Positions 36,735-45,201 of a stretch of DNA of 51,072 nt are shown piece after piece (the stretch's first letter is position 1; each line of letters starts with the position of its first letter). Source of the DNA: Faecalibacter macacae (lineage in GTDB: Bacteria > Bacteroidota > Bacteroidia > Flavobacteriales > Weeksellaceae). The position numbers and the translations under genes were made by a program. Location: positions 243 through 51,314 of the forward strand of contig NZ_RDOJ01000020.1 in assembly GCF_003687725.1 (NCBI RefSeq), in the 5' to 3' direction. The notes below the pieces were generated by a model, which was not told the origin of the DNA, searched no databases, and was given only the letters and a program-made list of their open reading frames with translations.

Positions 36735-37394
36735 TTATAATTGTATTAATACATCGTTAATTTCTTTACTAACTGCTTTTGGTTTTTGCATTACCATAAT
36801 ATGCGTTCCACCATCTATTACTTTACAATCTTTAATATTCCCAATCGGAAATACAATATCTTTATTACCATGTATATGGGTTAGATTTTGAATTTCATAA
36901 GCTGATGAACGATTCCAATTTACAATTTTATGAATCGACCATTTTAAATAATTTGAATCTTTAAATTCAAAAATATCATCAATCGCATCTTCTTTTTTTG
37001 TGTAATACAATTTTCTCATCATCATATAAGAAAATATATGTCTAGAGGTAAAAAATTGCATTGGAATCATTTGATGAGCATTTATTGAGGATGAAAATCG
37101 AAATAAAATTGGCAACTCTTCCCTACTCTTAACACTTGACAATAAAATAGTATGTTTAGGATTGATAAAGCGATTCATTTCCTGAACGATAATACCACCA
37201 AAAGATAATCCCATCAGAAGAAAATCTTCAGTGGGATTTATTTTATCAATCATTCGTTCAGTATAATGTGTTAAAGTTTCATCCTTTTCAGGATCAATCC
37301 AAGGAATATAAATTTGTTCAAAACCATCTTCAAGTTTCAGATTTCGAAAAGCATTTCCATTTGCACCCAACCCACTAACCTGATAAATTTTCAT
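36735..37394 (-). CDS. Alpha/beta hydrolase-fold protein
   Basis: A 219-residue cytosolic protein with the alpha/beta-hydrolase triad: Ser in the nucleophile elbow GLSFGG (near residue 63), Asp in HGNKDIVFP, and His in GGTHIMVM. The N-terminus has the oxyanion-side loop SGLGANGNAF. No signal peptide. The substrate is unknown. It starts four bases after the AraC regulator gene, so the two are co-transcribed and the enzyme probably serves the process that regulator controls. Confidence 0.82.
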   Translation of the reverse strand: MKIYQVSGLGANGNAFRNLKLEDGFEQIYIPWIDPEKDETLTHYTERMIDKINPTEDFLLMGLSFGGIIVQEMNRFINPKHTILLSSVKSREELPILFRFSSSINAHQMIPMQFFTSRHIFSYMMMRKLYYTKKEDAIDDIFEFKDSNYLKWSIHKIVNWNRSSAYEIQNLTHIHGNKDIVFPIGNIKDCKVIDGGTHIMVMQKPKAVSKEINDVLIQL

Positions 37395-37398
37395 TTTT

Positions 37399-38220
37399 TT
37401 ATAAAATATCTTTTCTCTTTGAGTAATCTGTTGGTCTTACCCCAATTACTTTTTGAAATGTATTACTAAACGTTGGTAAACTATTGTAACCAACCATAAC
37501 AGATATTTCGCTGATAGAGTATGTTCCGTCAATTAAAAGTTTTAAAGCGCGTAACATTCGTAAAATTGTAAAATATTGCACAAATGTCATCTGTAAATCT
37601 TTTTGGAATAATCTTGATAAAGATCTTTCACTGAAACCAAATTCAGCAGTTATCTTTTTCATCGTAATAGATGAATCCATATTATCCTCTAAAAACTGAA
37701 CAATCTTTTTTAAACGATCATCTGTTGGTAAAGGTAAAGCAAGTTTTAAACTTGTTTTACTTACTTGTGGTAAAATTTCTTTAAATGCCTGCCCAATAAT
37801 ATAATCACTTCTATGTTCAGAAGAAATATCACCTAACCATTTGTTAGTAAATAACAATAGCTCTAGTAATAAGCCGTTAGCAGGATAGATTCCTACCTTT
37901 TTATAAAAAGCATGATCTTGGTCCGAAATAGGAAAATAAAGATTCCTCATAATTACCTCTGGTGTATTAGGGTGTATACTATGCTCTGCATTTGGAGGGA
38001 TCCACATAAAATGTCTTGCTGGTAGATAATAAGTTTCTTTACCTATTTTAACATATACAATACCTCCTTCACAATATAAGAATTGTCCTTTATCGTGCTT
38101 ATGCTCAACAACGTATGCTTCCGATATTTCTTTGTGATAACAAAAGATTGAGTGTGGATTCTTATCAATCTCTGTTAAATAATAACGAGTATCTAATTTA
38201 GTTTCTAGGTTTATATTCAT
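37399..38220 (-). CDS. AraC-family regulator with N-terminal cupin domain
   Basis: A 273-residue cytosolic transcription factor. The N-terminal half is a cupin-like ligand-binding domain (VEHKHDKGQFLYCEGGIVYV, then PARHFMWIPPNAEHSIHP). The C-terminal half has the two AraC HTH units (ITMKKITAEFGFSERSLSRL and YSISEISVMVGYNSLPTFSN, ending GVRPTDYSKRK). First of a two-gene unit with the alpha/beta hydrolase and divergent from the CoA-transferase gene, the most likely regulated neighbour. The ligand is unknown. Confidence 0.9.
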   Translation of the reverse strand: MNINLETKLDTRYYLTEIDKNPHSIFCYHKEISEAYVVEHKHDKGQFLYCEGGIVYVKIGKETYYLPARHFMWIPPNAEHSIHPNTPEVIMRNLYFPISDQDHAFYKKVGIYPANGLLLELLLFTNKWLGDISSEHRSDYIIGQAFKEILPQVSKTSLKLALPLPTDDRLKKIVQFLEDNMDSSITMKKITAEFGFSERSLSRLFQKDLQMTFVQYFTILRMLRALKLLIDGTYSISEISVMVGYNSLPTFSNTFQKVIGVRPTDYSKRKDIL

Positions 38221-38266
38221 AGTTTTGTAAAAGATTAAACTAATATACTACTTTATTTCATATCAT

Positions 38267-38279
38267 TGTACAAAGTACA
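38267..38279. promoter_or_regulatory. Inverted repeat TGTAC-AAA-GTACA, possible operator
   Basis: A perfect 5-bp inverted repeat with a three-base spacer in the 192-base gap between the divergent AraC regulator and CoA-transferase genes. A regulator-binding site is possible; short palindromes also occur by chance in AT-rich DNA. Confidence 0.25.
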
Positions 38280-38412
38280 CAAATAATAGTGGCTTTTATT
38301 GATAAATATTTGGCTTTTTTTAATACGCAGTAACCAATTTTTATTCCAATTTTTGTGATTCGCTTTAGAAATAAAGGAATAATTATTGAAAAGTAAAGAA
38401 AAAAGTTGCATT

Positions 38413-39924
38413 ATGTTAGAAAGAATTAAATTAACAGATCTTCACTCAAAAGTGATGACTGCCGAAGAATCTGCAAAGATTTTTGAAAACGGTATGACAG
38501 TTGGATCAAGTGGATTTACAAGAGGTGGAGACTCAAAAGTTGTATTAAAAGCATTAGCAGAGCGCGCTAAAACAGAAGAATTAAAAGTTACTTTAATTAC
38601 TGGTGCTTCTTTAGGTCACGATACTGATGCTGCTTTAGCAGAAAATGGAGCGTTAACTAAACGTTTACCATTCCAAGTAGATACTACATTACGCAAAAAT
38701 ATTAACGCTGGAAATGTGTTATTCATTGATCAACACTTAGGTGAAACAGCAGAACACATCTTAAACGGACAATTCAAAATTGATGTTGCCGTAATAGAAG
38801 TTGCAGAAATCTTAGAAGATGGTTCAGTTGTTCCTACTACATCTGTTGGTAATAATGTTGATATCGCTGCTAGCGCTGACAAAATTATCTTAGAAGTTAA
38901 TACGGCTATTCCTACGGCAATCCGTGGAATGCACGATATTTATAAAGTTGAAGATTACGGATCACGTACTGCAATTAACATAACAGCATGTGATACAAAA
39001 ATCGGTTCTGACGTTATTAAATTAGACCCATCTAAAATCGAAGCTATCGTTTTCCACGATATTACAGATATGGCTGGAGATATTGTTCCTGCTGACGAAG
39101 CTACTGCTGGAATCGCTAAACACATCGTTACTTTCTTCGAAAACGAAGTTGAAGCTGGGCGTTTAACGAAAGAATTAATGCCATTACAATGTGGTATCGG
39201 AAAAGTTGCTAATGCAGTTTTAGGAGGTTTAGAACACTCTAACTTCGAAAACTTAGTAATGTACTCTGAAGTTTTACAAGATTCTACATTCGACTTAATT
39301 GATTCTGGAAAAATGGACTTTGCATCTGCATCTTCTATGACAGTTTCTCAAGAATGTTACAATCGTGTAATGAACAATTTAGATTTCTACAAAGATAAAG
39401 TTGTTTTACGTCCACAAGCTATCTCTAACTCTTGTGAAGTTATCCGTCGTTTAGGAATCATCGGAATCAACACTTCATTAGAATGTGATATCTACGGAAA
39501 CGTAAACTCTACTCACGTGACAGGAACACACATGATGAACGGTATCGGTGGATCTGGAGATTTCGCTCGTAACGCTTACATCTCTATTTTCGTTACTGCA
39601 TCTATTGCTAAAGGAGGAAACATTTCTTCTATCGTTCCTATGGTATCTCACCACGATCACACAGAGCACGATGTAGATATCATTGTAACTGAGCAAGGTT
39701 TAGCTGATTTAAGAGGTTTAGCTCCACGTGAAAGAGCAATCGAAATCATCAACAACTGTGTTCACCCAGAATATAAAGAAGAATTAATGTCTTACTTCGA
39801 AAGAGCTTGCGCTGAAAGAGGTGGTCAAACTCCACACATTTTAGAAGAAGCTTTCTCATGGCACACTCGTTTAAAGCAAACAGGTTCTATGAAAAAAGTT
39901 GAAGCAGAAACTTTAGTAGGATAA
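38413..39924 (+). CDS. Succinyl-CoA:acetate CoA-transferase-like (acetyl-CoA hydrolase/transferase family)
   Basis: A 503-residue cytosolic enzyme that moves CoA between acyl groups through a covalent glutamyl-CoA intermediate. GSSGFTRGGDSKVVLKAL is the N-terminal CoA-binding part; MYSEVLQDSTFDLIDSGK near residue 290 carries the likely catalytic Glu; GIGGSGDFARNAY and VVTEQGLADLRGL-like sequence (here IVTEQGLADLRGL) close the domain. Closest to the AarC/YgfH succinate CoA-transferase group. The ATG at 38413 is preferred over a TTG at 38386. Divergent from an AraC regulator. It could make acetyl-CoA or release succinate alongside SucD-SucC. Confidence 0.88.
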   Translation: MLERIKLTDLHSKVMTAEESAKIFENGMTVGSSGFTRGGDSKVVLKALAERAKTEELKVTLITGASLGHDTDAALAENGALTKRLPFQVDTTLRKNINAGNVLFIDQHLGETAEHILNGQFKIDVAVIEVAEILEDGSVVPTTSVGNNVDIAASADKIILEVNTAIPTAIRGMHDIYKVEDYGSRTAINITACDTKIGSDVIKLDPSKIEAIVFHDITDMAGDIVPADEATAGIAKHIVTFFENEVEAGRLTKELMPLQCGIGKVANAVLGGLEHSNFENLVMYSEVLQDSTFDLIDSGKMDFASASSMTVSQECYNRVMNNLDFYKDKVVLRPQAISNSCEVIRRLGIIGINTSLECDIYGNVNSTHVTGTHMMNGIGGSGDFARNAYISIFVTASIAKGGNISSIVPMVSHHDHTEHDVDIIVTEQGLADLRGLAPRERAIEIINNCVHPEYKEELMSYFERACAERGGQTPHILEEAFSWHTRLKQTGSMKKVEAETLVG

Positions 39925-39949
39925 TTATAAGATATTCCTTAAAATATTT

Positions 39950-39981
39950 AAAAGCACTTTCTTTTTAGGAAGTGCTTTTTT
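39950..39981 (+). terminator. Terminator after the CoA-transferase gene
   Basis: 10-bp stem AAAAGCACTT / AAGTGCTTTT with an extended loop and a T run. Confidence 0.85.
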
Positions 39982-39993
39982 ATTGAAATAACG

Positions 39994-40001
39994 TAACTTT
40001 G
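39994..40001 (+). promoter_or_regulatory. -7 element for the ygiBC-like unit
   Basis: TAACTTTG, an exact TAnnTTTG match, 19 bases before the ATG at 40021. Confidence 0.5.
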
Positions 40002-40020
40002 TTAGAAGACAAATTTAGAT

Positions 40021-40293
40021 ATGAAAAAATTATTATACTTAACGCTTATTACACCTTTACTATTTTCTTGTCAATCAGAAAATAAGCAAGAACAAACATT
40101 AGAACAGCTAGACAAAACTTCTGCGAGAGAAGTTGTCTTAAGCTCTACAACAATTGGTGATACAGTATTACATATTACAACTCAAAAAATTTGGTCTAAT
40201 AATCAGTTAGCTGGAGAAAAAATTGACACGTTAAAAACTGTAAAAGCTGCAAACGACACAATTAAAACTCCAATTTACGTAACAATACAATAA
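40021..40293 (+). CDS. Small lipoprotein, unknown
   Basis: A 90-residue lipoprotein with lipobox LFSC (Cys17) and a short Glu/Gln-rich linker, then a compact, probably beta-rich domain (REVVLSSTTIGDTVLHITTQ). No family recognised. It is the first gene of a four-gene rightward unit with gaps of 8, 8 and 9 bases, leading to a glutathionylspermidine-synthase-like gene. An envelope role linked to that enzyme is inferred from position only. Confidence 0.75.
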   Translation: MKKLLYLTLITPLLFSCQSENKQEQTLEQLDKTSAREVVLSSTTIGDTVLHITTQKIWSNNQLAGEKIDTLKTVKAANDTIKTPIYVTIQ

Positions 40294-40301
40294 TTAATAG
40301 G

Positions 40302-40691
40302 ATGAATCATAAAAAGAAAAGAGCCAGCCAACTTGTAACTTTAGTTTTAATTTCATCTGTATTAAGTTCTTGTATGAAACGTGTAGAAGAACCTGCTCCT
40401 GCTGAAAATGAACAAAAAGTTTTTATGCGTGCAGATTCTACTGCTCCTTATACAGATGTTTCTGAAAATTACGCACAACAAAATAATCAAAGTATGATGG
40501 GCGGAATGGGAACTTCTTTACTTTGGTTTATGGCTTTCCGCAGTTTAACTGGAGGTATGGGATATGCTAGCCCAGGTTTACATCAACAATCTAATGTTGG
40601 TACAAATACAGCCAAAGCAACAGCAATGAAAAATCAAGCGGTACGTGGTGGATTTGGAAAATCGGCACAATCAAAAACAGTTTCATCTTAA
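40302..40691 (+). CDS. YgiB-like lipoprotein (positional call)
   Basis: A 129-residue lipoprotein: a basic start (MNHKKKRASQ), hydrophobic core and lipobox LSSC (Cys24). An acidic stretch is followed by a Met/Gly-rich patch (MMGGMGTSLLWFMAFRSLTG) that could insert into or lie on a membrane, and a basic Ser/Thr/Ala C-terminus. E. coli ygiB encodes a lipoprotein directly before ygiC, and this gene has the same place before a YgiC-like gene; sequence similarity is weak by eye, so the name rests mainly on position and composition. Confidence 0.6.
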   Translation: MNHKKKRASQLVTLVLISSVLSSCMKRVEEPAPAENEQKVFMRADSTAPYTDVSENYAQQNNQSMMGGMGTSLLWFMAFRSLTGGMGYASPGLHQQSNVGTNTAKATAMKNQAVRGGFGKSAQSKTVSS

Positions 40692-40699
40692 TTTTATAA

Positions 40700-41842
40700 A
40701 TGGAATTAAAAAAATTGCAAAAAGACTCTAATTGGCAAGAACGATTAGAAAATGTTGGTTTTGGATATCATACAGACGAAAATAACAGAACATATTGGGT
40801 AGAAGATCGATATTTTTCTATCACACCAAAAGAAACTGATAATATTTTTGACGCAACAAATCAGTTATGGGAAATGTGTTTAGCTGCTGTTGAGCACGTG
40901 ATTGAAAATAATCGTTTGGACGAATTTAAAATTCCGAAATTCATCCAACCTTATTTAATTGAAAGTTGGGAAAACGAAACACCAAGTATTTACGGACGTT
41001 TCGACTTTGCTTTTGATAAAGATAAGCAACTGAAATTATTAGAATTTAATGCCGATACGCCTACTTCACTTTTTGAGTGTGGTGTAGTTCAATGGCTTTG
41101 GATGGAAAATTATTTTGGTGAAACAAAAGATCAATTCAATTCCGTTCACGATAAATTAATTGAAACTTGGAAAATGTTAAAACCTTACTTAAAAGGTGAT
41201 ACTTTACATTTTACTTGTGTTCGCGAATCTTTGGAAGATTTAACAAATGTTGAATACTTAAGAGATTGCGCTATACAAGCAGGAATTAATACAAAATTAA
41301 TTTATATCGATGAAATTGGTTGGAATAATGTAAATTTTGTAGATTTAGAAGACGAGACGATAACAGATATATTTAAATTATATCCGTGGGAATGGATGGT
41401 GAATGAAATGTTTGCTTACAACATTAAAAATGATGAAGTAAAAGCAAATTGGATTGAACCTGCTTGGAAAATGATCCTATCAAACAAAGCTATCTTAGCT
41501 TTTTTATGGGAGTTATATCCAAACCATCCTTTGTTATTAGAAACATATTTTAGCGAACCTCAACAGATGAAAGATTATGTAAAAAAACCTCTTTTATCGC
41601 GTGAAGGTGCTAATATTACTGTTGTAAAAGATGGAAAAACAACCGAAGAAACTTCGGGAGAATACGGTGAAGAGGGTTATATTTATCAAGAATTAGCCGA
41701 ACTTCATAAAGAAGAAAGTGGATATTCAATTATTGGAAGTTGGATTATTGGACAAGAATCTTGCGGAATAACTTTCCGCGAAAGCGACCAATTTATCACA
41801 ACTGACAAAAGTAGATTTGTTCCACATATTATAGAAGATTAA
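40700..41842 (+). CDS. Glutathionylspermidine-synthase-like ATP-grasp protein (YgiC/YjfC family)
   Basis: A 380-residue protein of the glutathionylspermidine synthase pre-ATP-grasp/ATP-grasp family. Visible features are ERLENVGFGYHT at the start, YGRFDFAFD, LLEFNADTPTSLFE, PWEWMVNEMF, PNHPLLLETYF, and a late KKPLLSREGANI followed by GSWIIGQESCGITFRES. It has the synthetase half only and no amidase domain. E. coli YgiC has an ATPase activity but no shown glutathionylspermidine synthesis, and since this organism probably relies on bacillithiol (bshA present) the substrate may not be glutathione. Third gene of a four-gene unit. Confidence 0.92.
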   Translation: MELKKLQKDSNWQERLENVGFGYHTDENNRTYWVEDRYFSITPKETDNIFDATNQLWEMCLAAVEHVIENNRLDEFKIPKFIQPYLIESWENETPSIYGRFDFAFDKDKQLKLLEFNADTPTSLFECGVVQWLWMENYFGETKDQFNSVHDKLIETWKMLKPYLKGDTLHFTCVRESLEDLTNVEYLRDCAIQAGINTKLIYIDEIGWNNVNFVDLEDETITDIFKLYPWEWMVNEMFAYNIKNDEVKANWIEPAWKMILSNKAILAFLWELYPNHPLLLETYFSEPQQMKDYVKKPLLSREGANITVVKDGKTTEETSGEYGEEGYIYQELAELHKEESGYSIIGSWIIGQESCGITFRESDQFITTDKSRFVPHIIED

Positions 41843-41851
41843 AATAATTAT

Positions 41852-42523
41852 ATGGGTTTTTTAGACAATTTATTTGATTCATCTGCTGCTCTACCAACCG
41901 AGAAAGTTTCTCAGATGTTAGATATAGATTTATATTGGCAAATCATAGAAAACTCATTGGCTACGGCAGATACTTTAGAACAACAGGAAGAGTTTTTAAT
42001 TGAAGAATTAAAACAACTTACTGCTGAAGATATTATTGGATTTAGATTACGAACAGAATTCTTTATGTTTCAATCTTATTCGAGCGAGTTATGGTGCGCT
42101 GCCGCTATAATGAACGAAGAATGTGATGACGACGGATTTCAGAATTTTAGATTATGGTTAATCTCTCAAGGTAAACAGATTTTTACGGATGCGATGATGG
42201 ATCCAGATAATCTTGCTAATTACTTTGAAGAAGGATTTAATGAAGATGATTTCTACGAATTTGAAATTTTTGGAACTGTTGCTAACGAATCATTTTTACA
42301 AGTTTTCAATAAAGATATTCATGATTATATTGATTATGAAAATTTTGAATATTTCGAAGAAAATTATCCTGAAATAGATTTAAATTGGGAAGAAGATAAC
42401 ATCACAACTTATCATGCTATTTGTCCAAGATTATATACTATTTTCATCGAAAACCTTACGCATTATGAAGATGATGACGATGACGATGACGAAGATCGTA
42501 GCGACGAATTTGATATAGATTAA
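41852..42523 (+). CDS. DUF4240 domain protein, strongly acidic
   Basis: A 223-residue acidic cytosolic protein with a DUF4240 domain: FWxII-like LYWQIIENSLATADTLEQQ near residue 27, LTAEDIIGFRLRTEFFMFQS, LWCAAAIMNEECDDDGFQNF and RLWLISQGKQIFTDAMMDPD. The end is an Asp run coded by alternating GAT/GAC codons. The family has no known function. It follows the YgiC-like gene by 9 bases and is closed by a terminator, so it is probably the last gene of that unit. Confidence 0.85.
   Translation: MGFLDNLFDSSAALPTEKVSQMLDIDLYWQIIENSLATADTLEQQEEFLIEELKQLTAEDIIGFRLRTEFFMFQSYSSELWCAAAIMNEECDDDGFQNFRLWLISQGKQIFTDAMMDPDNLANYFEEGFNEDDFYEFEIFGTVANESFLQVFNKDIHDYIDYENFEYFEENYPEIDLNWEEDNITTYHAICPRLYTIFIENLTHYEDDDDDDDEDRSDEFDID
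42467..42496 (+). repeat. Acidic trinucleotide run in the DUF4240 gene
   Basis: Ten codons of GAY/GAA encode EDDDDDDDED. Length change would be in frame and only vary the tail. Confidence 0.8.
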
Positions 42524-42535
42524 TCGATAATATAT

Positions 42536-42569
42536 AAAACGGACTTTTTATAAAGTTCGTTTTTTTTTT
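42536..42569 (+). terminator. Terminator of the ygiBC-like unit
   Basis: 12-bp stem AAAACGGACTTT / AAAGTTCGTTTT with one G-T pair and loop TTAT, followed by a T run. Confidence 0.85.
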
Positions 42570-42594
42570 ATCTTTAAATTTTCTATTACACTAT

Positions 42595-43575
42595 ATGATA
42601 TTTAATACTAATTTTTCTCATCACACAACCAAAGAAAATTGGAAAATATTTACCGCTCTTTCCATTGTATTTTACATCTTAATTTCTTTGACAGATTATA
42701 CCGAATGGAATAATTATTTTCTAATCAGTTTAATTTTAGGTGTACAAATCTATTTCTTCGTCGGTAGACAAAAAGAAAAATATATATTCTCAACCAATCA
42801 ATTGATCGTTCAATTTTTATGGATCAAAAAAATAATTCGCTTTGATTCTTTTTCTATCAACGAAAATAAAGTTTACAATGACGAAGATTCACATCAACAA
42901 AAATTTGAATCGCAACAAATCTTGTTATTTAATAATAACAAACAAGTATTTCGCTTCAACAAAGACCAAGATCCATATTTATTTGATGAAATAATTGAAT
43001 ATTTAAGATCAAACGTTAACAAGATCAATTCAATTTCATCAAAAACAGAAAAATTTACTCATAAAAGAATTTCTCTAATTTATCTTTTGAGTATTTCTTT
43101 TGTAACTATTTTTTGTTTAGGATACTGTATTGAAAGTCTCAATCCAAATCCTGATTCGATAAAAGAAGTAAAAGGAACATTAGCTTATCAACCCACTGAA
43201 CATATTGAGAATACTACACGAAGTAAATCTTCAATCTATCGTATAAGACTAGAAGAATACCCAAAAGATTTTTATATCCATACGGAAAATTATCCTCTCA
43301 CTAATCGTGATAAAATCTTGAATGCTGAAGATTCTATAACATTATACGTGAGTAAAAATAACTACGATCATGTCATGAATCTTAGATCTCAAAAATATTT
43401 TCAATCACATTTTACACCTAAATCAATTGTAGTAATTAAAGTAAAATACCAAAATGAATTTATTTTAAATGGTAATCTAGATGGAGAAACTAATAAATAC
43501 ACACTCTTAATACTATTGATTCCTTTTGTAATATTAATTCATTGTTTGACTAAGTTTAATAAGATATATTCATAA
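42595..43575 (+). CDS. Integral membrane protein, unknown
   Basis: A 326-residue protein. Two N-terminal helices (about 17-35 and 41-55), then a cytosolic domain with a PH-like pattern (KYIFSTNQLIVQFLWIKKII, then a strand-rich stretch), a third helix (about 160-180), an extracytoplasmic beta-rich domain with a run of charged residues (about 185-290) and a C-terminal helix (about 300-318). No family recognised. No tight operon partner; it stands between two terminators. Confidence 0.6.
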   Translation: MIFNTNFSHHTTKENWKIFTALSIVFYILISLTDYTEWNNYFLISLILGVQIYFFVGRQKEKYIFSTNQLIVQFLWIKKIIRFDSFSINENKVYNDEDSHQQKFESQQILLFNNNKQVFRFNKDQDPYLFDEIIEYLRSNVNKINSISSKTEKFTHKRISLIYLLSISFVTIFCLGYCIESLNPNPDSIKEVKGTLAYQPTEHIENTTRSKSSIYRIRLEEYPKDFYIHTENYPLTNRDKILNAEDSITLYVSKNNYDHVMNLRSQKYFQSHFTPKSIVVIKVKYQNEFILNGNLDGETNKYTLLILLIPFVILIHCLTKFNKIYS

Positions 43576-43624
43576 TATTTTCATAACTAAACTTTTTGAT
43601 AATGATAAAGTTATTTAATTAGAC

Positions 43625-43632
43625 TACTTTTG
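43625..43632 (+). promoter_or_regulatory. -7 element and ribosome-binding site of the J-domain/KTSC gene
   Basis: TACTTTTG matches TAnnTTTG, with TTTG at 43595-43598 (26-base gap, longer than usual). AAGAAGGA at 43642-43649 is a clear Shine-Dalgarno-like sequence before the ATG at 43661, which is rare in this phylum. Confidence 0.45.
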
Positions 43633-43660
43633 CACGCCGATAAGAAGGAATTTTTAGAAT

Positions 43661-44107
43661 ATGAAAAGAGTTATTGAATACAGAAGATTGTTAGGAGTTG
43701 ATAAAGATGTTACTTTAAAACAATTAAAAACAATTTACAGAAACGCGATGAAAGATTCGCATCCTGATAAATTTGTTGATGACGAAGCTGGTAGAATCGA
43801 AGCTGAAGAAAGAAGTAAAGTTGTAATTGAAGCCTACCACTTTTTAGTAAGTATCAATAACGAAACGCACGAAAAATTACAAGCTGAATACAACGAAACG
43901 TTTGACAATTACATCATTCAAGATTTCTATTTAGAAAAACAAGTATTAACAGTTATTCACTTAGACGGAACAGCTTTTGAATATTTAGGAGTTCCTAAAA
44001 ATGTATTTGGAAAAATGTGTAATGCAGATTCTGCTAGCCGTTTTGCAAAAAGACACATCTACGGAAAATTCTTATTCCGTAAGGCTGGAAAACCAATGGA
44101 AGCATAA
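43661..44107 (+). CDS. J-domain / KTSC domain protein
   Basis: A 148-residue cytosolic protein. Residues 1-68 form a DnaJ-like J domain (YRRLLGVDKDVTLKQLKTIY, then the HPD motif in DSHPDKF), which should stimulate a Hsp70 ATPase. Residues about 90-145 form a KTSC domain (AFEYLGVPKNVFGKMCNADS and KRHIYGKFLFRK). The KTSC module is of unknown function; the pairing with a J domain suggests it delivers a client or partner to DnaK. It has an obvious ribosome-binding site and its own terminator. Confidence 0.88.
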   Translation: MKRVIEYRRLLGVDKDVTLKQLKTIYRNAMKDSHPDKFVDDEAGRIEAEERSKVVIEAYHFLVSINNETHEKLQAEYNETFDNYIIQDFYLEKQVLTVIHLDGTAFEYLGVPKNVFGKMCNADSASRFAKRHIYGKFLFRKAGKPMEA

Positions 44108-44122
44108 TCCAAACCAACATAA

Positions 44123-44152
44123 AAAAAGGCGAACCAATTGGTTCGCCTTTTC
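44123..44152. terminator. Bidirectional terminator
   Basis: A perfect palindrome centred at 44137/44138 (AAAGGCGAACCAA and its complement) between the convergent KTSC gene and sucD. Confidence 0.9.
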
Positions 44153-44177
44153 TATATAAACTAAATCTTTGTATTTA

Positions 44178-45047
44178 TTATCCTAATACTTTAGCTACTG
44201 TAGCTCCGATATCAGCAGGAGAAGCAACTACATGAATACCACACTCAGACATAATTTTCATTTTTGCCTCAGCAGTATCATCAGCACCACCTACGATAGC
44301 ACCAGCGTGACCCATTGTACGTCCTTTAGGAGCTGTTTGTCCTGCAATGAATCCTACAACTGGTTTAGTACCGTTTTCTTTAATCCAACGAGCAGCTTCT
44401 GCTTCTAATTGTCCACCGATTTCACCAATCATGACGATTAATTCAGTTTCTGGATCGTTCATAAATAACTCAACAGCTTCTTTTGTTGTAGTTCCAATAA
44501 TTGGATCACCACCAATTCCGATAGCTGTAGAGATACCGTAACCAGCTTTTACTACTTGGTCAGCAGCTTCGTAAGTTAAAGTTCCTGATTTAGAAACGAT
44601 ACCTACTTTACCTTTTTTGAAGATAAATCCTGGCATAATACCAACTTTAGCTTCTTCAGATGTAATAACTCCAGGACAGTTTGGCCCAATTAACGTAACA
44701 TCTCTTTGATCTACGTATGCTTGAACTTTAACCATATCTTCAACAGGAATACCCTCTGTGATACAAATAATAACTTTAATACCCGCTTCTGCAGCTTCCA
44801 TAACAGCGTCACCTGCGAATGCTGGTGGAACGAATATAATAGAAACATCAGCACCCGCTTCAACAACTGCATCTTTTACAGTATTGAAAATTGGTAAACC
44901 TAAATGAGTTTGACCTCCTTTACCTGGTGTTACACCTCCTACTACGTTTGTTCCGTACTCAATCATTTGCTCAGCGTGGTAAGTTCCTTCCTTTCCAGTG
45001 AATCCTTGTACGATTATTCTTGAATCTTTGTTTACTAATACAGACAT
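44178..45047 (-). CDS. sucD: Succinyl-CoA ligase, alpha subunit
   Basis: Alpha subunit of succinyl-CoA synthetase, interconverting succinyl-CoA plus ADP or GDP and phosphate with succinate, CoA and ATP/GTP. 289 residues: [13 protein letters not shown] in the CoA-binding fold, [19 protein letters not shown], and the phospho-His in [13 protein letters not shown] near the C-terminus. Start at ATG 45047 ([10 protein letters not shown]); an upstream TTG at 45068 lies too close to the -7 element. The beta subunit gene is not adjacent. It pairs in function with sucA-sucB and the CoA-transferase. Confidence 0.97.
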   Translation of the reverse strand: MSVLVNKDSRIIVQGFTGKEGTYHAEQMIEYGTNVVGGVTPGKGGQTHLGLPIFNTVKDAVVEAGADVSIIFVPPAFAGDAVMEAAEAGIKVIICITEGIPVEDMVKVQAYVDQRDVTLIGPNCPGVITSEEAKVGIMPGFIFKKGKVGIVSKSGTLTYEAADQVVKAGYGISTAIGIGGDPIIGTTTKEAVELFMNDPETELIVMIGEIGGQLEAEAARWIKENGTKPVVGFIAGQTAPKGRTMGHAGAIVGGADDTAEAKMKIMSECGIHVVASPADIGATVAKVLG

Positions 45048-45065
45048 TGTGATTTTTAATTTAGA

Positions 45066-45073
45066 CAAATATA
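45066..45073 (-). promoter_or_regulatory. -7 element for sucD
   Basis: Leftward TATATTTG, an exact consensus match, 18 bases before the ATG at 45047. Confidence 0.55.
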
Positions 45074-45165
45074 GAAGTTTGAATTAATTTAAAAAATAAA
45101 TCAATGTAAAAAATACACTACCTTTTATTGAAAAATCACAAAAATGAGTAAGATTTTTATCATAA

Positions 45166-45191
45166 AAAAACCGACACTAATGTCGGTTTTT
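45166..45191 (-). terminator. Terminator of the LpxD-like gene
   Basis: 11-bp stem AAAAACCGACA / TGTCGGTTTTT with loop CTAA, 10 bases after the LpxD-like stop codon. Confidence 0.88.
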
Positions 45192-45201
45192 GATAAATAT
45201 A

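Noticed and set aside
38386-38412. TTG start for the CoA-transferase
   Set aside because: The ATG at 38413 directly precedes the conserved N-terminus and the extra nine residues add no recognisable sequence.
39478-39696. Leftward open frame opposite the CoA-transferase, and similar antisense frames inside lon, pncB, sucA and ftsX-uppP genes
   Set aside because: They lie wholly inside well-identified genes, have biased composition and no recognisable domain, so they are frame shadows.
42467-42496. GAT/GAC repeat as a possible phase-variable tract
   Set aside because: The unit is three bases, so length changes stay in frame and cannot switch the gene off.
45048-45068. TTG start for sucD
   Set aside because: It falls right against the -7 element and the extra seven residues are absent from the usual SucD N-terminus.
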